Source: Bacillus sp. 1NLA3E | GTDB lineage: Bacteria; Bacillota; Bacilli; Bacillales; Cytobacillaceae | NCBI RefSeq assembly: GCF_000242895.2 | Contig: NC_021171.1 | Span: 4,436,001-4,500,000 of the forward strand | DNA length: 64,000 nt | Reading direction: 5' to 3' | Part shown: positions 8,399 to 17,308 of the stretch, one piece after another | Numbering within the stretch: the first letter of the stretch is position 1 | Layout: every line of letters starts with the position of its first letter | The notes under the pieces: model-generated | Database searches by the model: none | Seen by the model: only the letters and a program-made list of their open reading frames with translations | Told to the model about the DNA's origin: nothing | Translations under genes and position numbers: made by a program

Positions 8399-9526
8399 AT
8401 GAAAGCAATCTTACCGACGGAAATTAATCAATTAATTTTAGAAAAACAACCGCTTTTCATATTGGATGTACGTAATGAATCTGACTTTAAGGATTGGAAA
8501 ATCGAGGGAGACAACATTGAATATTTAAATGTCCCCTATTTTGAGTTAATTGATGGAGTCGAACCAGTATTGGAGCAGATTCCAACCGACAAAAAAGTAG
8601 TGGTTGTATGTGCAAAAGAAGGATCTTCAGTTATGATCGCCGAGATGTTAAGTGAAAAAGGGTTAGAGGTTTCTTATTTGAAGGACGGAATGAAAAGTTG
8701 GAGCGAATACTTATATCCAACAAAGGTCTATGAGGATGAAGACATTTCTGTGCACCAATTTATCCGCGTCGGAAAAGGCTGCTTATCTTATATAGTGACC
8801 TCAGGAAAAGAAGCATTAGTAGTAGATCCGGCCCGTTTTATCGATCAGTATACTGAATTTGCTGTGGCACAAGGCGTAAATATTACCCACATTGTAGATT
8901 CTCATTTACATGCTGATCATATTTCAGGTGGACGTGAATTAGCAGAAAAAACTGGTGCCAAATACTATGTAATGAAATCAGAAGGTGCAGTGTTCGAATT
9001 TGAAGCACTTGAGCAATACGACAAAATTGAGTTTGCTCATCTTAAATTGGAAGTTTTAGCGGTGAAAACACCGGGTCATACTCCAGGAAGTGTCTCATTC
9101 GCTGTGAATCAAAAATTATTATTCTCTGGTGATACAATTTTCGTTTCTGGTTTAGGGCGTCCTGACTTAGGCGGTAAAGCCCGCGAATGGGCAGTTGACT
9201 TATACGACACAATTTATAGCAAAGTATCACAAATTGCCGACGATGTCATTGTACTACCAGGCCATTATGCTGATTTTCATGGTGAAATAAACGACCAAGG
9301 GTATATTGGAAACACATTAGGAAATATTCGAAATGTCAATGACATCATGGTAGGTAAAACAGTTGAGGAATTCGTTGATCAAGTGGCAGCTTCTGCTGCA
9401 ACAGACACACCACCAAACTTTGAAGACATCGTAGCCATCAACCGCGGCGTAAAGGAAGCGACGATTGACCAGAAACAAGAACTTGAAATTGGACCAAATC
9501 GTTGTGCAGTTCACCATACTCATTAA
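8399..9526 (+). CDS. Rhodanese-persulfide dioxygenase fusion (ETHE1/CstB-like)
   Basis: A 375-aa protein. Residues 1-105 form a rhodanese domain with Cys71 in VVCAKEGSS. Residues 115-340 form a metallo-beta-lactamase-fold dioxygenase with the iron ligand motif HLHADH (169-174), His227 in PGHTPG, Asp245 in SGDT and a later His in LPGHY. This matches ETHE1-type enzymes that oxidise glutathione or low-molecular-weight thiol persulfide to sulfite. In staphylococcal CstB the dioxygenase comes first and rhodanese last; here the order is reversed. It is the fourth gene of the cluster with its own operator. The sulfite made would be exported by the TauE-type protein that follows. Confidence 0.92.
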   Translation: MKAILPTEINQLILEKQPLFILDVRNESDFKDWKIEGDNIEYLNVPYFELIDGVEPVLEQIPTDKKVVVVCAKEGSSVMIAEMLSEKGLEVSYLKDGMKSWSEYLYPTKVYEDEDISVHQFIRVGKGCLSYIVTSGKEALVVDPARFIDQYTEFAVAQGVNITHIVDSHLHADHISGGRELAEKTGAKYYVMKSEGAVFEFEALEQYDKIEFAHLKLEVLAVKTPGHTPGSVSFAVNQKLLFSGDTIFVSGLGRPDLGGKAREWAVDLYDTIYSKVSQIADDVIVLPGHYADFHGEINDQGYIGNTLGNIRNVNDIMVGKTVEEFVDQVAASAATDTPPNFEDIVAINRGVKEATIDQKQELEIGPNRCAVHHTH

Positions 9527-9622
9527 TTTTTAATAAGGAATGCTGACATAAAGCTTCCACTTCCTTTATGCAATTGCCTAGGGGTTCAGTATAGACATAA
9601 TAAAAAAGGGCTAATAAAATAT

Positions 9623-9641
9623 GGGAACCAGCTTGGTTCCC
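9623..9641 (+). terminator. Hairpin between dioxygenase and TauE genes
   Basis: GGGAACC / GGTTCCC with an AGCTT loop, followed by CTTTCTT. It lies 24 bases before the TauE start, so it may attenuate rather than fully stop read-through. Confidence 0.6.
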
Positions 9642-9664
9642 TTTCTTAAATGGAGGGCAAGGTT

Positions 9665-10441
9665 ATGGACATAGGTTTTATTATTACCATATTCCTGATT
9701 GGATTTGTAGGTTCATATGTATCTGGAATGTTAGGAATTGGTGGCTCAATTATTAAGTATCCAATGCTCCTTTACATTCCACCTTTATTCGGTATCGCTG
9801 CATTTAGTGCACATGAGGTTTCGGGAATTAGTGCCATTCAAGTATTTTTTGCAACGATTGCCGGTGTATGGGCTTATCGAAAAGGCGGTTATTTAAATAA
9901 AAAATTAATAATTTATATGGGGGGAGCTATATTAATCGGTAGTTTTATTGGAGGATATGGTTCAAAGTTAATGTCAGAAGGTGGAATTAACTTAATTTAT
10001 GGTATTTTAGCCTTAATCGCTGCTATTATGATGTTTATTCCTAAAAAGGGAATTGATGATATTCCGCTTGATCAAGTGACATTTAATAAATGGCTGGCGG
10101 CTGCGCTTGCTTTAATCGTTGGCCTTGGCGCTGGTATTGTCGGTGCAGCGGGTGCGTTTTTATTAGTACCGATCATGCTAGTAGTGTTAAAGATTCCAAC
10201 AAGAATGACAATAGCTTCATCATTAGCGATAACATTTATCTCGTCTATTGGGGCAACTATTGGAAAAATTACGACAGGACAAGTAGATTATTACCCAGCC
10301 TTCATTATGATAATTGCGAGTTTAATTGCTTCTCCGCTTGGGGCTATTGCTGGGAAAAAGGTAAATACCAAAGTACTCCAAGTCATTTTGGCAGTATTAA
10401 TATTTGCAACTGCTGGGAAGATTTGGTTGGATATTTTATAA
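9665..10441 (+). CDS. TauE/SafE-family sulfite/sulfonate exporter
   Basis: A 258-aa polytopic membrane protein with about eight hydrophobic segments in two similar halves. The glycine-rich GxxGIGGS/GxxGAAGAF motifs typical of TauE/SafE lie near residues 20 and 155. The ATG at 9665 is chosen over one five codons upstream, because GGAGGG overlaps that earlier ATG and is correctly spaced for 9665. The family moves sulfite, sulfonates or related anions across the membrane. Its place after a persulfide dioxygenase, which makes sulfite, suggests sulfite export. It converges on galE with a shared terminator. Confidence 0.88.
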   Translation: MDIGFIITIFLIGFVGSYVSGMLGIGGSIIKYPMLLYIPPLFGIAAFSAHEVSGISAIQVFFATIAGVWAYRKGGYLNKKLIIYMGGAILIGSFIGGYGSKLMSEGGINLIYGILALIAAIMMFIPKKGIDDIPLDQVTFNKWLAAALALIVGLGAGIVGAAGAFLLVPIMLVVLKIPTRMTIASSLAITFISSIGATIGKITTGQVDYYPAFIMIIASLIASPLGAIAGKKVNTKVLQVILAVLIFATAGKIWLDIL

Positions 10442-10527
10442 TATCAGAAGCACTGTCAATATTCGTGCAAAATGGACCATCCACATTTAGCTGTGATGAT
10501 CCATGTCCATACTTTTGCGAAAAAACC

Positions 10528-10553
10528 GGAGGGCCATCCTATGATGACCCTCC
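10528..10553. terminator. Bidirectional terminator between tauE-type gene and galE
   Basis: GGAGGG and CCCTCC form the base of a hairpin with an inner ATC/GAT pairing. An A-run before it and a T-rich stretch after it would serve both convergent genes. Confidence 0.7.
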
Positions 10554-10613
10554 TCTATTTATAAAGTTATCCGTTTAAAAAATATTTTTGAGAATCCCGC
10601 ACATGATTCTACT

Positions 10614-11636
10614 TTATTTCACCATTACGTCATAACCATTTGGATTCTTTTCCTGCCATCCCCATGAGTCACGGCACATGTCTTCTACTCCTCTTTCTGC
10701 CACCCAACCTAGTTCTGTTTTTGCTTTTGTTGGATCAGCATAACAGGAAGCTACGTCTCCTGGTCTTCTTGCAACAATTTTATATGGAATGTCTTTTCCT
10801 GCTGCCTTTTCAAAAGCGGAAACAAGCTCCAATACACTATAACCCGTTCCAGTACCGAGATTGTATGCATCCACCCCTGTTGTAGTCTTCACTTTCTCCA
10901 GCGCCTTTAAATGTCCCATCGCTAAGTCAACAACATGGATATAATCTCGGACCCCAGTTCCGTCAATCGTCGGATAGTCATTTCCAAACACCTGAAGCTC
11001 TTTTAACTTACCTACTGCTACTTGAGTAATATACGGCATTAAATTGTTAGGAATACCGTTTGGATCCTCGCCGATGCGACCACTTGCATGGGCACCAATT
11101 GGGTTAAAATAGCGTAATAAGGCAATACTCCAGCTATTATCAGAAATATATAAGTCTCTTAGAATTTCTTCGATCATCAGCTTGGTTCTTCCATAAGGGT
11201 TAGTTGCCCCAAGTGGGAAGTCCTCTGAAATTGGCATCCGTTCCGGCATTCCGTACACTGTTGCAGATGAGCTAAACACGATTTTCTTTACACCGTATTT
11301 TTGCATAATTTCGCAAAGAATAAGCGTTCCCGTAATATTATTATGATAATAATAAAGTGGAATCGAAACAGACTCTCCAACTGCCTTTAACCCTGCAAAA
11401 TGGACGACCGCATCAATTTGGTTTTCGATAAACACTTTTTCCACATCGTCACGATTAAGTAAATCAACCTCATAGAATTTAATATCTTTTCCAGTGATCT
11501 CCTTAACCCGAGTCAACGATTCTTGCTTACTATTTGAAAAATTATCAAGAACAATAACCTCATTACCTGCACTTAATAATTCGACACATGTATGACTACC
11601 TATGTATCCTGCTCCACCCGTCACCAAAATTGCCAT
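10614..11636 (-). CDS. galE: UDP-glucose 4-epimerase
   Basis: A 340-aa short-chain epimerase of full length. It has the NAD-binding TGGAGYIGS motif at residues 7-15, the catalytic YxxxK pair in NPYGRTK near residue 150 and a conserved SSSATVYG stretch near 125. It interconverts UDP-glucose and UDP-galactose for galactose use and for cell-surface polysaccharides. The ATG at 11636 is preceded by TAGGAGGATATT. No other gal genes adjoin; the neighbour upstream is a divergent PHP phosphatase, so a role in envelope sugar supply is as likely as galactose catabolism. Confidence 0.95.
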   Translation of the reverse strand: MAILVTGGAGYIGSHTCVELLSAGNEVIVLDNFSNSKQESLTRVKEITGKDIKFYEVDLLNRDDVEKVFIENQIDAVVHFAGLKAVGESVSIPLYYYHNNITGTLILCEIMQKYGVKKIVFSSSATVYGMPERMPISEDFPLGATNPYGRTKLMIEEILRDLYISDNSWSIALLRYFNPIGAHASGRIGEDPNGIPNNLMPYITQVAVGKLKELQVFGNDYPTIDGTGVRDYIHVVDLAMGHLKALEKVKTTTGVDAYNLGTGTGYSVLELVSAFEKAAGKDIPYKIVARRPGDVASCYADPTKAKTELGWVAERGVEDMCRDSWGWQEKNPNGYDVMVK

Positions 11637-11790
11637 AATATCCTCCTACCTAATTACAAATTTTATAATATTTTATTCATCATATCTAAAAATGGATATG
11701 TCCGCAATGACCACTACCATTAGCGATTGGAAACTGAAGATGACACTAGGCACTGGAAGACGATATAATCCTCTAGAGGAGGCGCTTAGC

Positions 11791-12585
11791 TTGGATTTAA
11801 TAGATTACCATCATCATACAAATAACTCCTTCGACTCAAGTGCCAACATGGAGGATATTTGCCGACTTGCCGTCGAAAAGCAAATAAAAGAGATTTGCTT
11901 CACCGAACATTTCTCAGTTAATCCACTTGTGCCAACTTATGGCCATCTGAATTTCGAAAAATATTTCACCGAAATAAATGATTGTCAAAAAAAATTTGCT
12001 GACAGCTTAGTCATAAGAGCAGGCATCGAACTTTGCGAACCCCATTTATTAATGGAAAAGTTCGCTATAGCGCTACAGCCGCAGAACATAGATTTCATCC
12101 TAGGTTCAGTCCATAACGTCAACAGCCAAAAGCTACGCGATGTTCTTAAAGAACATGGTACAAAGAGCTTTCAATTATATTTTGAAGAGCTTTATAAAAT
12201 GGTTGCCATTGCTGACATTGATGTCATCGCCCATTTAGATTTAATCAACCGCTATGCTTTCTCAAAATTTGGGTTATATCCATTTCAAGAGTTACAAACA
12301 TTAATCCGACAAATTTTAGAGAAGGCCATCGACAGGAATATTGGAATTGAAATCAATACTTCCGGACTCCATAGTGGATTGAAACAGACATTGCCATCGC
12401 TTGAGATTCTGAAGCTATATCATGATTTAGGCGGAGAGATATTAACAATCGGCTCTGATTCTCACTTTGTTGACACTGTAGGGGCCAACATTCGGGAGGC
12501 CTATTCTCTTGCAAGTGAATGTGGATTTAAGTATATTTTTAAATTTAATAAAAGATTAGCGACGCCTGTGGAGCTAAGATTATGA
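11791..12585 (+). CDS. PHP-domain phosphatase, histidinol-phosphatase (HisJ/HisK) family
   Basis: A 264-aa PHP-fold metal hydrolase. It carries motif I DYHHHTNNSFDS at the N-terminus, FTEHF near residue 35, a His in LGSVHN near 105, IAHLDL near 148 and the late IGSDSH motif near 225; these ligate the trinuclear metal site. I choose TTG at 11791 because AGGAGG lies eight bases upstream and motif I starts at residue 5; upstream ATGs in the same frame have no ribosome site and add unrelated sequence. The family includes histidinol-phosphate phosphatase, but no his genes are near, so another phosphoester substrate is possible. Confidence 0.85.
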   Translation: MDLIDYHHHTNNSFDSSANMEDICRLAVEKQIKEICFTEHFSVNPLVPTYGHLNFEKYFTEINDCQKKFADSLVIRAGIELCEPHLLMEKFAIALQPQNIDFILGSVHNVNSQKLRDVLKEHGTKSFQLYFEELYKMVAIADIDVIAHLDLINRYAFSKFGLYPFQELQTLIRQILEKAIDRNIGIEINTSGLHSGLKQTLPSLEILKLYHDLGGEILTIGSDSHFVDTVGANIREAYSLASECGFKYIFKFNKRLATPVELRL

Positions 12586-12599
12586 AATAATAGAAAAAA

Positions 12600-12633
12600 G
12601 TGAATAAGTGACTTAGTCACAGAAAATATTCAC
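12600..12633 (+). terminator. Nested inverted repeat after the PHP gene
   Basis: GTGAATA and TATTCAC flank an inner GTGAC/GTCAC pair. There is no T-run, so this may be a hairpin without terminator function. Confidence 0.35.
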
Positions 12634-12678
12634 CTCTAAAGTTATCATAATATTTAAGAAATTATATTCTTTTAGGGG

Positions 12679-12876
12679 ATGTTTACTTATGAAAAAAATG
12701 TAGGGGTAACAGATCGTATGATTCGTCTTGTTCTTGGGGTTCTTCTATTAGGATTATTCCTTCTCGAAGGTAACGTTAAATATTTTGGGTTACTAGGAGT
12801 TGTATTAATCTTAACTGCTGTAATCCGTTTTTGTCCGCTTTATCCTATATTTAAAATCAATACCTGCAAGAAATAG
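12679..12876 (+). CDS. DUF2892 (YgaP-type) small membrane protein
   Basis: A 65-aa protein with two hydrophobic segments (about 15-32 and 36-50). The NVGVTDRMIRLVLG start is the hallmark of the DUF2892 inner-membrane family, often fused to or found beside rhodaneses and sulfur genes. A C-terminal cysteine pair (FCPLY, NTCKK) is present, as in many members. The ATG at 12679 is kept because it includes the conserved N-terminus, though AGGGG directly touches it; the ribosome site is therefore poor. It is monocistronic with a clear terminator. Role unknown. Confidence 0.75.
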   Translation: MFTYEKNVGVTDRMIRLVLGVLLLGLFLLEGNVKYFGLLGVVLILTAVIRFCPLYPIFKINTCKK

Positions 12877-12910
12877 AGTGATAGGATTTAATGTAATAGG
12901 TACTATTTTA

Positions 12911-12938
12911 GGCTATCGATAAATCTCGATAGCCTTTT
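12911..12938 (+). terminator. Intrinsic terminator of the DUF2892 gene
   Basis: GGCTATCGA / TCGATAGCC, 9-bp perfect stem, 6-base loop, followed by TTTT. Confidence 0.85.
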
Positions 12939-12971
12939 ATATTATCGGGATAAATCAAGAATTAAAAATTG

Positions 12972-13511
12972 TTAAACCAATTTTCTAAGTTCTTTTATTT
13001 CCGTCTCGTTATTAATTGATCTATATGAAAGAAGTTCAATAAGTGATTGTTGCTTTTTTTGATTGACTTCAAGTGATTTAATGCTAACTCCTATGGAGTC
13101 CTCCAAGGCCTGATATTGCGCAGGAATACTAGAAATTTTCCGTTCGATGCTTTTTTGACCTTCTTCTAAACTTGATAGTCGAGTGTCAACATTGTCTAAT
13201 CGAATATTTACTTCTTTAAACTGTTTTCCTACTTCTTTGAATTGACCATTTACTTCTTCAAATCGATTGTCGATTTCATTAAATCGTTTTCCTACTTCTA
13301 CAAATCGATTGTCGATTTCATTAAATCGTTTTCCTACTTCTACAAATCGATTGTCGATTTCATTAAATCGTTTTTCTACTTCTTCAAACCGATTGTCGAT
13401 TTTATTAAATCGTTTTCCTACCTCTTCGAATTGACTCTTAACATCATTTCGAAACTCTGATAACTCGTCCTTAATGACTTCGCGTAATAATTCTATTATT
13501 TCAGTACCCAT
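12972..13511 (-). CDS. Coiled-coil protein built from 14-residue repeats
   Basis: A 179-aa protein. The middle (about residues 28-95) is made of tandem 14-residue units of the form RFNEIDNRFVEVGK; the rest continues as heptad-like coiled coil with no signal peptide. ATG 13511 is chosen because GGAGG precedes it by seven bases; an upstream in-frame start lacks a site and adds a hydrophobic leader unlike the family. Four of the units are encoded by almost identical 42-bp DNA copies, implying recent expansion by slippage or unequal exchange. I do not know the function; a structural, tail-fibre-like or SMC-like tether role is only speculative. Confidence 0.7.
   Translation of the reverse strand: MGTEIIELLREVIKDELSEFRNDVKSQFEEVGKRFNKIDNRFEEVEKRFNEIDNRFVEVGKRFNEIDNRFVEVGKRFNEIDNRFEEVNGQFKEVGKQFKEVNIRLDNVDTRLSSLEEGQKSIERKISSIPAQYQALEDSIGVSIKSLEVNQKKQQSLIELLSYRSINNETEIKELRKLV
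13261..13428 (-). repeat. 42-bp tandem repeat inside the coiled-coil gene (4 copies)
   Basis: Units start at 13261, 13303, 13345 and 13387; the first three are nearly identical and the fourth has several changes. The period equals 14 codons, two heptads, so copy number can change without breaking the frame or coiled-coil register. Confidence 0.9.
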
Positions 13512-13682
13512 CCCAATTCCTCCAATTTTAAAAATTATATCATTGAAAGAGCCTTCTTGGATGAAAAAAAATTTGCCAATACACAGAAACGAGAACATTA
13601 GTTCCTATTTTATTATATCCCACGGACTATAATCTGTCCAATTTTTATAAAAGAATTTCTTCCCTCGGAAATAATATACAAT

Positions 13683-14234
13683 TTAATTTTCGTCTTCTTC
13701 ATCATCAAGCCACTGCAAAGAATAATAACAATCACAAAAATAATCATGGAATCCCCAACCAACATCAACCGTGTCCCTAACTACTTTTTCCAATCTACCT
13801 GCAAAAGTATGATAATATTCTTCCTCATCATCACAAATAGAAACCACTTTTTCATACATATTTCCCACATTGGTATAAAAGCTTGCATCTATATCACCGT
13901 ATGTGTTTGTGAATTCTACTCCTAATTCCACATAAAAAAGCATTAAGTCCACTGTTCTCTGTTTATCTCCAGTGGTTTGCTCAAAAGTTTTGATTGTCTT
14001 TTTAGCATCTGATAAGCGGAGTTTCCCGTGCCCTTTTTCAGGGAAAAATTCATTCTGAATCTGTTTCCTAGCAAAAGTAAACAATTCCTCAACTGCTTCG
14101 TCTCCAAGAAATTTGCTAGATAGATAATTTTGAACGTCCTTATTTATTTTAGACAACTCAACAATTAGTTGAATTAGTTCTGTTTGGTCGTATTCTTTTA
14201 AATGTCTCTTAAGTTCACTAATTTTAATTTTCAT
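13683..14234 (-). CDS. DUF6155-like cytoplasmic protein
   Basis: A 183-aa acidic, helical protein without signal or membrane segments. The N-terminal pattern (LKRHLKEYDQTELIQLI followed by NKDVQNYLSSK) resembles the DUF6155 family, which has no known function. The C-terminus ends in a cluster of Asp/Glu after a WGFHDYF stretch. ATG 14234 is preferred over a TTG four codons upstream since GGGGGAAG is correctly spaced for it. It diverges from the primase-helicase gene with only about 90 bases between the starts, so the two may share a control region; whether they cooperate is unknown. Confidence 0.65.
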   Translation of the reverse strand: MKIKISELKRHLKEYDQTELIQLIVELSKINKDVQNYLSSKFLGDEAVEELFTFARKQIQNEFFPEKGHGKLRLSDAKKTIKTFEQTTGDKQRTVDLMLFYVELGVEFTNTYGDIDASFYTNVGNMYEKVVSICDDEEEYYHTFAGRLEKVVRDTVDVGWGFHDYFCDCYYSLQWLDDEEDEN

Positions 14235-14323
14235 AACTTCCCCCAAAGTGTTATATGAATTGTTATCTGCATGAAAAATTGGTTACACTAGCATTATACA
14301 TTAACTATTCGGAGAGATTAATA

Positions 14324-16657
14324 ATGGAAAATAATCATAATTTAGAAGTAGTTTTAAATGAATGTGAGCGTTTGAAAAAGGAAAACCTTTATTTGAAAAA
14401 TTTACTTTCAAAAATGATGAATCCTCAGGTTGTAAAAGAGAACCATTTTCCAGCTGAAAATATAGTTAGTAATTTTTCCACTGTCGAAGAAAAGGTTAAA
14501 CTCTTTAAAAGTCTGTTTAAAGGAAGAACGGATGCTTATGCGCTTCGTTGGGAATCACAAAGCGGGCAGTCCGGCTACATACCCGCATGTGCCAATGAGT
14601 GGAAAAAACCAATTTGCTTAAAACCAAAGATTAAATGCTCTGAATGCCAAAATCGCAAATTATTGCCAGTAACTGTTCAAACGATGTATGACCATTTAAG
14701 TGGTAAGAGAGTAATCGGATTATACCCTTTGCAAAAGGATGAATCTTGCTCTTTTTTAGCCTTGGACTTTGACAAAGATAATTGGCGTGAGGATGTATTA
14801 GCACTCGTAGAGATTTGCAAGGAATACGAAATCCCCTTTAATATTGAGAGATCGCGCTCCGGCCAAGGTGCGCATGTTTGGATTTTCTTTTCTGAGAATA
14901 TTCCTGCCATTACTGCCAGAAAGCTAGGTATGGGAATTATAGGAAAGACCTTGGAAAAGCGTCATGAAATTGGGATGGATTCATATGACCGTATGTTCCC
15001 AAATCAAGATACGTTACCAAAGGGTGGCTTCGGAAATTTAATCGCCTTACCTTTGCAATATTTTGCACGGAAAAATAGTAATAGTGTATTTGTGGATGAA
15101 ACTTTTGTTCCATTTCCTGATCAGTGGATGTATTTATCTTCCGTACAGAAGCTTTCAAAAAAACAAATCTACTTACTTCTCAATAAAATGGAGAACACTT
15201 CATTACCTATACAATTAGTGAATGGACCTCTTCCAAAGAAAATCACAATTGTAATTAAAAACGGTCTTTATTTTAAGAAAGAACGACTGCCATCTTCCAT
15301 TATCGTAAAAATGATCGAGCTTGCTTCAATTAATAACCCAGAGTTTTACAAAGCACAGGCCAAAAGATTCTCTACATTTGGACTTCAACGCATCATCAAT
15401 TGTTCATGGGAGGATTCTGAGCATCTTATCCTTCCAAGGGGTTGTTTGGAGGATGTGATTAAGCTAATTAAGGAGTGGAAAATCGAGATAGAGGTACAAG
15501 ATTTACGATATGAAGGAGAAAAACTTGAGGTTGATTTTAATGGAACGCTAGCACCACTTCAAGAGCAAGCTGTTTCGAACATACTTGAACATGCTAATGG
15601 ATTACTTTCAGCGACAACTGGTTTTGGAAAAACTGTCATAGCAGCAGATATCATCTCCAAGAGGAAAATTAATACATTAATTCTCGTGCACCGAACCCAG
15701 TTACAGAAGCAATGGGTTGCATCGTTGTCATCCTTTCTAAATATTCCTTCAAAAGAAATTGGTCAAATTGGTGGAGGGAAGCAGAAAATAACTGGGAAGA
15801 TTGATGTCGCAACGATACAAAGTTTACTTACAAATGGACAATTAAAATCCTTTTTAACACTGTATGGTCAAATAATAATTGATGAATGCCATCATGTTTC
15901 GGCGTTTAGCTTTGAAAAGGTGCTGAAACAGCTACGTGCAAAGTATATTTTAGGATTAACTGCTACACCAATACGAAGAGACGGTCTGCACCCAATTATT
16001 TTCATGCAATGTGGGCCAATTCGGTATAAAGTGGATGCAAAAACCCAGGCAAAGGTTCGTCCATTTACCCATCGGCTAATTTCAAAAACCACTGTATTTA
16101 GAACAAATGAAACAGACATTAAAGACATCTTTCATGCATTATCTAATGACGAAAACAGAAATCAACATTTATTTGATGATGTGCTTAACGAACTTGATCA
16201 AGGCCGTTCGCCAATTATACTTACTGAGCGAATAGAACACTTAGAAAAGCTAAGAATGATGTTTAAAGGATTTGCAAAAAATATCATCATTCTCACGGGG
16301 CACACGAGCAAAAAAGAGCGGATAAAGGAACTTGAAAGGTTAGCCAAAATACCTGACAGCGAGGAACGATTAGTGATTGCTACAGGAAAATATATTGGTG
16401 AAGGGTTTGATGATGCTCGTTTAGATACATTATTTCTTGCCATGCCTATTTCCTGGAAAGGTACATTACAACAATATATAGGTAGGCTACACAGAATTCA
16501 TTCAAACAAAACCGAAGTAAGAGTGTATGATTACGTCGATCAAAAGGTTCCCCTATTACTGAAAATGTTCGAAAAAAGATTGCCAGGCTATAAATCAATG
16601 GGCTATGTTATCGAACAAAAGGATATAGATCCAACGGAGCAGATGAAGTTGTTTTAA
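14324..16657 (+). CDS. TOTE-type primase-helicase (AEP domain plus SF2 helicase)
   Basis: A 777-aa protein. Residues about 55-250 resemble the archaeo-eukaryotic-primase domain of TOTE conflict systems: a Cys cluster (KPICLKPKIKCSECQNRK), FLALDFDKD with the acidic catalytic pair, and a SRSGQGAHVWIFF segment with the conserved His. Residues about 410-760 form a superfamily 2 helicase with Walker A TTGFGKT (about 430), DECHH (about 520), LTATPIRRD and the C-terminal GRLHR motif. The start at 14324 has GGAGAG upstream; an earlier in-frame ATG lacks one. TOTE systems are proposed, on comparative-genomic grounds, to act against invading DNA. No nuclease partner adjoins, and the family also occurs as a single gene. 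Confidence 0.8.
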   Translation: MENNHNLEVVLNECERLKKENLYLKNLLSKMMNPQVVKENHFPAENIVSNFSTVEEKVKLFKSLFKGRTDAYALRWESQSGQSGYIPACANEWKKPICLKPKIKCSECQNRKLLPVTVQTMYDHLSGKRVIGLYPLQKDESCSFLALDFDKDNWREDVLALVEICKEYEIPFNIERSRSGQGAHVWIFFSENIPAITARKLGMGIIGKTLEKRHEIGMDSYDRMFPNQDTLPKGGFGNLIALPLQYFARKNSNSVFVDETFVPFPDQWMYLSSVQKLSKKQIYLLLNKMENTSLPIQLVNGPLPKKITIVIKNGLYFKKERLPSSIIVKMIELASINNPEFYKAQAKRFSTFGLQRIINCSWEDSEHLILPRGCLEDVIKLIKEWKIEIEVQDLRYEGEKLEVDFNGTLAPLQEQAVSNILEHANGLLSATTGFGKTVIAADIISKRKINTLILVHRTQLQKQWVASLSSFLNIPSKEIGQIGGGKQKITGKIDVATIQSLLTNGQLKSFLTLYGQIIIDECHHVSAFSFEKVLKQLRAKYILGLTATPIRRDGLHPIIFMQCGPIRYKVDAKTQAKVRPFTHRLISKTTVFRTNETDIKDIFHALSNDENRNQHLFDDVLNELDQGRSPIILTERIEHLEKLRMMFKGFAKNIIILTGHTSKKERIKELERLAKIPDSEERLVIATGKYIGEGFDDARLDTLFLAMPISWKGTLQQYIGRLHRIHSNKTEVRVYDYVDQKVPLLLKMFEKRLPGYKSMGYVIEQKDIDPTEQMKLF

Positions 16658-16731
16658 ATAAAGGCTGTTTTCACAAAGACTGTTGTTTTTCGAACAAATT
16701 TAAATATTTTCACCTTGGAACCTCGGATTTT

Positions 16732-17020
16732 GGGCATCACAGCATCCCTTTGATTCCCGTTTTTCCGCGGCTCCTGAATTTTGGGCACAATTACGCTTCT
16801 CTCTTTCCCATTTTTCCGCGCCCCCTGATTTTTAGGCACAATTACGCTTCTTTCTTTCCCATTTTTCCGCGGCCCCCGATTTTTGGGCACGATTACGCCT
16901 CTTTCTTTCCCTTTTTTCCGCGCCCCCCGAATTTTGGGCACAATTACGCCTCTTTCTTTCCCTTTTTTCTGCGACTCCTGAATTTTGGGCATTTCTTCCC
17001 CATTTTTTCGCGGCTCCTTG
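16732..17020. repeat. 51-bp tandem repeat array (about 5.5 copies)
   Basis: The landmark GGGCA (AGGCA in one copy) recurs at 16732, 16783, 16834, 16885, 16936 and 16987, exactly 51 bases apart. Each unit holds ATTACGC, TCTTTCCC and TTTTTCCGCG-type segments. As 51 is a multiple of three, several frames stay open on both strands, but none has a ribosome site; I treat these frames as by-products. It begins about 75 bases after the helicase stop. Confidence 0.9.
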
Positions 17021-17085
17021 ATTCACCTTGTACTAAGTTTTACAGCACCCTTTTACGGATGGCGAATTAACCCGAATCATTTCGG

Positions 17086-17112
17086 TTGACATATTTTGTT
17101 CAATATTATAAT
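17086..17112 (+). promoter_or_regulatory. Probable promoter of the FMN reductase gene
   Basis: TTGACA (17086-17091) and TATAAT (17107-17112) with a 15-base spacer. The -35 overlaps a small inverted repeat, AACCCGAA-TCA-TTTCGGTT, that could be an operator. Confidence 0.5.
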
Positions 17113-17308
17113 ATTATCTTGAATTAAGAATATCTTAATCAAATATACTTTAATTAGAGATTTTTATTTTTGAGGTAGCGGATTTTTGCAATTCAAGAAT
17201 TGTTTCCTCATTAATGATGATTTCATTTTCAAAAGAATGTTACAGGTGGTGTGTGTTTTGGGTTTTTTGGATAAATTATTCGGTAGAACTACTGAGGAGG
17301 AAAAAACA

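Noticed and set aside
10090-10578. A 162-codon frame overlapping the TauE gene
   Set aside because: Shadow of the TauE gene in another frame; Cys/Trp-rich and without family features.
12600-12633. Considered as an attenuator for the DUF2892 gene
   Set aside because: It has nested pairing but no T-run and no leader peptide; kept only as a low-confidence hairpin.
16654-17070. Open frames of about 64-112 codons on both strands across the 51-bp array
   Set aside because: They stay open only because the repeat period is a multiple of three; several frames are open at once, none has a ribosome site, and the predicted peptides are simple repeats.
17186-17308. N-terminal extension of the FMN reductase
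   Set aside because: The frame is open, but the strong GAGGAGG site and the family's usual N-terminus favour ATG 17309.
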